From Deltaproteobacteria bacterium (GTDB taxonomy: Bacteria; Desulfobacterota; Desulfobulbia; Desulfobulbales; Desulfurivibrionaceae), in NCBI GenBank assembly GCA_021811385.1, contig JAJZPC010000023.1, positions 1 to 35,317 on the forward strand: a stretch of DNA of 35,317 nt, read 5' to 3'. Below the pieces are notes generated by a model. The model was not told where the DNA came from. It was given only the letters and a program-made list of their open reading frames with translations, and made no database searches. Of this stretch, positions 31,997 through 35,317 are shown piece after piece. Made by a program: the position numbers and the translations under genes. The number at the start of each line of letters is the position of its first letter. Positions within the stretch are counted from its first letter, which is position 1.

Positions 31997-32536
31997 GTGA
32001 AGATACGTGCGCTCACCCCGGAAAATTACCCCAAGGCCGCCGCCCTGCTGCGCCAGGCATTCCCCCGCACCACCCATGAGGCGCAGTTGGTGGAAAACCT
32101 GCACAAGAATGGCAAACCGGTGCATGAATGGGTCTGTCTCCACATCAATGCGGTCATCGCCTATATCGCCTTTACCAATGCCTACAACGGCCCGACGGTC
32201 TGCGGCCTGCATCTGGCGCCGTTGGCCGTGAAGCCGGAGTTTCAAAACCAGGGAATCGGCTCCGAGCTGCTGCGCTTTGCCTTGCGGCAGGAGGCGATCA
32301 AGGATACGGCTGTCTTTGTCTTGGGTGATCCCCGTTTTTACCGGAAATTCGGTTTTGAGCCCTGCGCCATGCCGATCTGCCCATTCGACACCAACAATGC
32401 GCATTTCCTGAGCCTGCGCAACAGCACGACAAACCAGTTCACCGTGGGATATGAAGCGGAGTTTGGGGCGCCGGCCGGGCATGGGCGGGTATCGAAGGGC
32501 AAATGCCGGGGTAAATCCGTTCGGCCTAAGGGATAG
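31997..32536 (+). CDS. GNAT family N-acetyltransferase
   Basis: 179-residue acetyltransferase, YhbS-like. It shows the acetyl-CoA motif LAVKPEFQNQGIGSELLRFAL and the GDPRFYRKFGFEPC region typical of the family. Start is GTG at 31997. The C-terminal 15 residues are rich in Lys and Arg (KGKCRGKSVRPKG). The acceptor is unknown. It lies divergently from topB. Confidence 0.85.
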   Translation: MKIRALTPENYPKAAALLRQAFPRTTHEAQLVENLHKNGKPVHEWVCLHINAVIAYIAFTNAYNGPTVCGLHLAPLAVKPEFQNQGIGSELLRFALRQEAIKDTAVFVLGDPRFYRKFGFEPCAMPICPFDTNNAHFLSLRNSTTNQFTVGYEAEFGAPAGHGRVSKGKCRGKSVRPKG

Positions 32537-32568
32537 GACGCGGCAAGAAAGGGAGACTCTTCCCAGCG

Positions 32569-33105
32569 CTACTTCATCTTTGACTTCAACTTGATCCTTT
32601 CTCCCCCGACCATGAAGTTGCCGCTGCCGAGATGGTGGATCGTGCGCGGGTTTTTCACCGCAGGGTCGATCCAGGCCTTGACCACCTCAAGGACGAACAG
32701 GCAATACTTGGCCACCATCCCGGTGTCGGCCACCCGGCACTCGAGATTGGCAAAACACTCCTTGACGAGCGGCGCGCCGACCAGCGCGGCAGGCTCGGGC
32801 GTGAGGCCAAACCTCGCGAATTTGTCCAGGTTCGCCCCCGAGGTGTTGCCGCACCCCACCACCTTTTCCGCGATCTCCACCGTGGGGATATTGATGACAC
32901 ATTCGCTGGTTGCCCGCAGCAGGCCGAAGGAATGACTGCGATTGCCGATGACGCAGCCCACCAGCGGCGGCTCGAACTCAAGCATGGTGTGCCACGACAT
33001 GGCCATGATGTTTGGGCGCCCATCGCGGGCGGTGGTGAGCAAGACGACCGGCCCCGGCTCGAGCAAGCCGTATACCTTGGGCAAGGGAAAGGATTTCCTG
33101 GCCAT
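32569..33105 (-). CDS. flavin reductase family protein
   Basis: 178-residue flavin-binding reductase-like protein. The family pattern is visible: GPVVLLTTARDGRPNIMAMSWHTMLEFEPPLVGCVI, then SHSFGLLRATSECVINIPT and FGLTPEPAALVGAPLVKECFANLECR. These proteins bind FMN and reduce flavin or act as split-barrel oxidoreductases. The ATG at 33105 has the strong site AAGGAGGT just upstream, while the further open frame has none. Cofactor and partner unknown. Confidence 0.85.
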   Translation of the reverse strand: MARKSFPLPKVYGLLEPGPVVLLTTARDGRPNIMAMSWHTMLEFEPPLVGCVIGNRSHSFGLLRATSECVINIPTVEIAEKVVGCGNTSGANLDKFARFGLTPEPAALVGAPLVKECFANLECRVADTGMVAKYCLFVLEVVKAWIDPAVKNPRTIHHLGSGNFMVGGERIKLKSKMK

Positions 33106-33244
33106 GTCACCACCTCCTTGCGGCAGCAAGGCAACCGGTTGGGGGACACCACCCTCAATGGCATGTAATCCGGGAGGTATCCCCTGAACCCTGTTGCGAC
33201 AGCGCCGCCCTTCTTCTCCCCCCGGCATGGCCGGGAGCGTCGGG

Positions 33245-33730
33245 TTATTCCCTCACCCAGTTGAGGCGGATGCTTTTTTCGCCATCTCCGTAGGCAAAAT
33301 CGAGCTCGCCCTGGTAGGCGTTTTTCAAGGCCTCGCCGATCCGCCGGGCCAGGTGGATGCCGGTGGTGGTCACGAGGGTGCAATCCTTTTCCGCCGTGAT
33401 GGCCATGAGCCGCTCCATGGGATGCGCTTTCTTCTCCTGCTCCTCCAGGTTGCGGATCAGGTTGTTGATCTCCTCGCCATGGGTTCCGAAAAATCCCCCC
33501 CGGATCTCCAGGGTGCCGGCCGGAAAATTATCCTTGATCCGCTGGCAGGCCGGGCAAACGATGGCATGGGCATTGACGGCCGGATCCCACCACGCCCAGC
33601 GGCCCTCCAGGAATACGGCCCGGCATTCGCTGCACACCGTGGGCTCGGGCAACTTTCTCCGTTCATGGTAGGTGTCATGCCGCTTTTCCTGAATCAGCCG
33701 ATCCCTTCTTCCAAATTGGCCTTTGTCCAT
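33245..33730 (-). CDS. BCAM0308 family zinc-ribbon protein
   Basis: 161-residue protein of the BCAM0308 type. CSEC and CPAC form a zinc ribbon in the first third, followed by GTLEIRGGFFGTHGEEINNLIRNLEEQE and a C-terminal domain ending in SIRLNWVRE. AAGGAGA precedes the ATG at 33730. Function unknown. It lies 139 nt upstream of the flavin reductase gene in the same direction. Confidence 0.8.
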   Translation of the reverse strand: MDKGQFGRRDRLIQEKRHDTYHERRKLPEPTVCSECRAVFLEGRWAWWDPAVNAHAIVCPACQRIKDNFPAGTLEIRGGFFGTHGEEINNLIRNLEEQEKKAHPMERLMAITAEKDCTLVTTTGIHLARRIGEALKNAYQGELDFAYGDGEKSIRLNWVRE

Positions 33731-34033
33731 AAGGTTTCTCTCCTTGTCTTGTGCGGTTCACCTTCAGGCAGCATCACGTTTCAAGGGCAGGCTCGCCATG
33801 TCCGTATCGCCATGATGGTCACTCCCCATGTTTAAATTATACATCCAGCCGGAGGGTAAAACACAAGGACCAAATCAGATTTCTTCGCGCACCTCCGCAT
33901 CTGCCTTGCGGCACGAGGATTCCAAGGTATCCACCCATTTTTCCGTGGAAAGATCCGCTTGACATTCTCCGCCGTGATGATCCATCATCTTTACAGGGCA
34001 GATAAATTTTTCTTTTTTGGGGAGGGAATCGTC
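33731..34033. other. intergenic region with candidate promoter
   Basis: A 303-nt region between divergent genes with no coding sequence I can support. It contains an AT-rich patch (TTTAAATTATA, 33831-33841) and a candidate plus-strand promoter at 33959-33988 (next entry). Confidence 0.5.
33959..33988 (+). promoter_or_regulatory. candidate sigma70 promoter for the SAP-like gene
   Basis: TTGACA (33959-33964) matches the -35 consensus fully, and CATCAT (33983-33988) lies 18 nt beyond as a 4-of-6 match to -10. The ribosome site GGGGAGGGA is at 34018-34026 and the ATG is at 34034. Confidence 0.45.
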
Positions 34034-34522
34034 ATGGACATGTCGAAAATCAAGGAAAAGGCAAAACAGCTTGGCATCCAGGCCGGCAAGATGAAGAAGG
34101 TGGACTTGATCCGGGCCATTCAGAGCAAGGAGGGAAATTTCCCCTGCTTTGAAACGGCAAAGGATTACTGCAACCAACTCTCCTGCGCCTGGCGAAAGGC
34201 TTGTCTGCCCTCGAAGGATCTTGAGAAGAAATACGAACAGACCAAAAAGCTCTACCTCAAAAAAATAAAGGCGGAGCTGGAAACCCTCACCACCAAGCTT
34301 GCCGACCTGAAGAAAAAATCACAGAAAACCATGGGGGCCGGCAAGACGGAGGCGCTCGCCGACATCCACAAGCTGGAAAAGAAGATCGAGGATCTCAAGA
34401 AAAAATCCCATGGCCTTGCGGCTGCAAGCGAAGATGCCTGGAACATCACCAAACAGGGGGTGGACAGGGCATGGGATGAACTGCGCAGTTCGGCCAAGAA
34501 GGCCTTGGCGAAATTCAGCTGA
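34034..34522 (+). CDS. SAP/Rho-N-like coiled-coil protein
   Basis: 162-residue protein with an N-terminal SAP/Rho-N-like segment, MDMSKIKEKAKQLGIQAGKM and KVDLIRAIQSKEG, usually a nucleic-acid binding fold. A Cys-rich patch (PCFETAKDYCNQLSCAWRKAC) follows, then a long helix-rich, coiled-coil-like stretch (about 65-130). The C-terminal part (AASEDAWNITKQGVDRAWDEL) is amphipathic. The ATG at 34034 follows GGGGAGGGA and is chosen over an upstream ATG. Role unknown; a DNA-linked structural protein is possible. Confidence 0.65.
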   Translation: MDMSKIKEKAKQLGIQAGKMKKVDLIRAIQSKEGNFPCFETAKDYCNQLSCAWRKACLPSKDLEKKYEQTKKLYLKKIKAELETLTTKLADLKKKSQKTMGAGKTEALADIHKLEKKIEDLKKKSHGLAAASEDAWNITKQGVDRAWDELRSSAKKALAKFS

Positions 34523-34532
34523 ATGGCTGGGG

Positions 34533-34572
34533 TCTTTTGCGGATGATTCCCCGGCCGGACATCCGCAAAAGA
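34533..34572. terminator. bidirectional intrinsic terminator
   Basis: TCTTTTGCGGAT (34533-34544) is exactly mirrored by ATCCGCAAAAGA (34561-34572) around a 16-nt loop that holds CCGGCCGG. It lies between convergent genes, with a T4 run on both sides within the stem ends. Confidence 0.75.
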
Positions 34573-35247
34573 TCACAGGGCGATGGCGAAATCCCACCCC
34601 ATCTCAATGGCCAGCCACTGCGGAAGCAGCATGAGTGTCCGGCTGAAATCCAGGCCGTTTTCCTCGATGTGATCCCGCATCACCAAGGAAAACGGCCCTG
34701 CCGCCGCCACCACCGACTTGAGCACCACCGGAGCATCTTCCCCGGAGCCGGGATCGTTTGGCGCATTGCAGTATCGGGGATGCGAAGAGACAAAATGCGC
34801 CCGGCACACCACCGGCCTCACCGGATAGACGCTGCAGGCGCCATTGACCACCAGAGGGCAGCAATGCTCGTAGTTGGAAAGATCCGTCTGCTCGTTGACG
34901 ATGGCCGACGGCCTGCCCGGTCTGGAATTATCCCACTCATGCCATTGCCGGGTTCGCAGCCGCAGATCGTCTATCTGTTCCGCGGACAATTCCCGTTTGA
35001 CGTATTGCGCCAGGGTCTGGGCCTCGGAGATGTTGGTCAGGATATGATAGCGGCAGCAGTGGCAACAGCCCGACTTGCAACTTGATACAACGCCATCCTC
35101 GTTGCGCAGCCGCAGCAATTCGCAGGCAGTCGCCGCATCCACGGAAGAATACACGTTGTTGACGAAGTTCTCTTCCGGGGCAATCGGCATCTCGGCCCCC
35201 CATTCCTTCCGGGCCGCAGCCAAACCGCTCATCTCAAGCAAAGGCAT
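34573..35247 (-). CDS. YkgJ family cysteine-cluster protein
   Basis: 224-residue protein with the YkgJ metal-binding pattern: CKSGCCHCCRYHI, then CCPLVVNGACSVYPVRPVVCRAH. These Cys likely bind zinc or an iron-sulfur cluster. ATG at 35247 has GGAG 4 nt upstream; a GTG at 35250 is the alternative. It converges on the SAP-like gene and shares the terminator. Function is not known. The last 70 nt of the window hold its upstream region. Confidence 0.85.
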   Translation of the reverse strand: MPLLEMSGLAAARKEWGAEMPIAPEENFVNNVYSSVDAATACELLRLRNEDGVVSSCKSGCCHCCRYHILTNISEAQTLAQYVKRELSAEQIDDLRLRTRQWHEWDNSRPGRPSAIVNEQTDLSNYEHCCPLVVNGACSVYPVRPVVCRAHFVSSHPRYCNAPNDPGSGEDAPVVLKSVVAAAGPFSLVMRDHIEENGLDFSRTLMLLPQWLAIEMGWDFAIAL

Positions 35248-35317
35248 CACTCTCCATTTTTCTTAACAGGACTTCAGGCAGGCAACAAGTAGGCGGGCAC
35301 CATACTTAATTCCGGGG

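Noticed and set aside
1-35317. CRISPR array, rRNA or insertion sequence
   Set aside because: I saw no regularly spaced repeats, no rRNA-like sequence and no transposase with terminal repeats.

Overview
The window is about 35.3 kb of moderately GC-rich (near 60% by eye), densely coding bacterial chromosome with one tRNA gene. The gene mix suggests a Gram-negative anaerobe of the Desulfobacterota/deltaproteobacterial type: an OmpR/PhoB-type regulator, YwbE, a BCAM0308-type protein, topoisomerase III, a YkgJ cysteine-cluster protein and above all a 'GAK' (Grasp And Kinase) cassette. This placement comes from remembered family distributions, not from a search.

Layout. (1) 139-840 is a PhoB-like response regulator. 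It is followed by two secreted metal-dependent hydrolases transcribed divergently: a 5'-nucleotidase-type phosphoesterase (minus strand) and a CehA/PHP-type metallohydrolase (plus strand). (2) 4640-11907 is an eight-gene, tightly packed plus-strand operon and is the highlight of the window. In order it encodes an XXXCH small protein, a PHP-like metallo-phosphoesterase, an amphi-Trp small protein, a PhoU-aminoglycoside-phosphotransferase-like fusion, a RimK-like ATP-grasp enzyme, an HprK-related kinase, a CofD-like transferase and a DUF3562-like small protein. The core matches the GAK system, which is known from comparative genomics but, as far as I know, has no experimentally assigned function. 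Nucleotides 808-840 (3' end of the response regulator gene, including its stop) recur almost exactly at 11971-12003, just after the cassette, so the whole block between is flanked by a 33-bp direct repeat. (3) 12031-16120 is a minus-strand run: a methyltransferase, a small protein of unknown function, ywbE, a spermidine-synthase-like protein and adenine deaminase. (4) 16121-17067 holds a REP-like palindromic element, a DUF2058 gene and tRNA-Val(CAC). (5) 17186-26263 looks like a defence/accessory region. It has a BRO/DinD-like gene with a 27-bp palindrome inside it, a Rossmann-like protein of unknown function, a YecA/SEC-C protein and a complete Type I restriction-modification operon (hsdR-hsdM-rhuM/fic-hsdS). 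(6) 26509-35247 is mixed housekeeping: a secreted serine hydrolase, an RlmA-like rRNA methyltransferase, topoisomerase III, a GNAT acetyltransferase, a flavin reductase, a BCAM0308-type zinc-ribbon protein, a SAP/Rho-N-like coiled-coil protein and a YkgJ protein.

How the genes may work together. The GAK operon combines three ATP- or phosphate-using catalytic folds (HprK-like, ATP-grasp, APH-like) with a CofD-like phospho-transferase fold, a PHP-like phosphoesterase and two small proteins that appear to share a domain. The simplest inference is a pathway that builds or attaches a phosphorylated group on a small-protein or small-molecule substrate. Several accessory sites are also visible: perfect hairpin terminators at 29297-29325 and 34533-34572, a hairpin with a T9 run in its loop inside the GAK operon, and dispersed REP-like hairpins.
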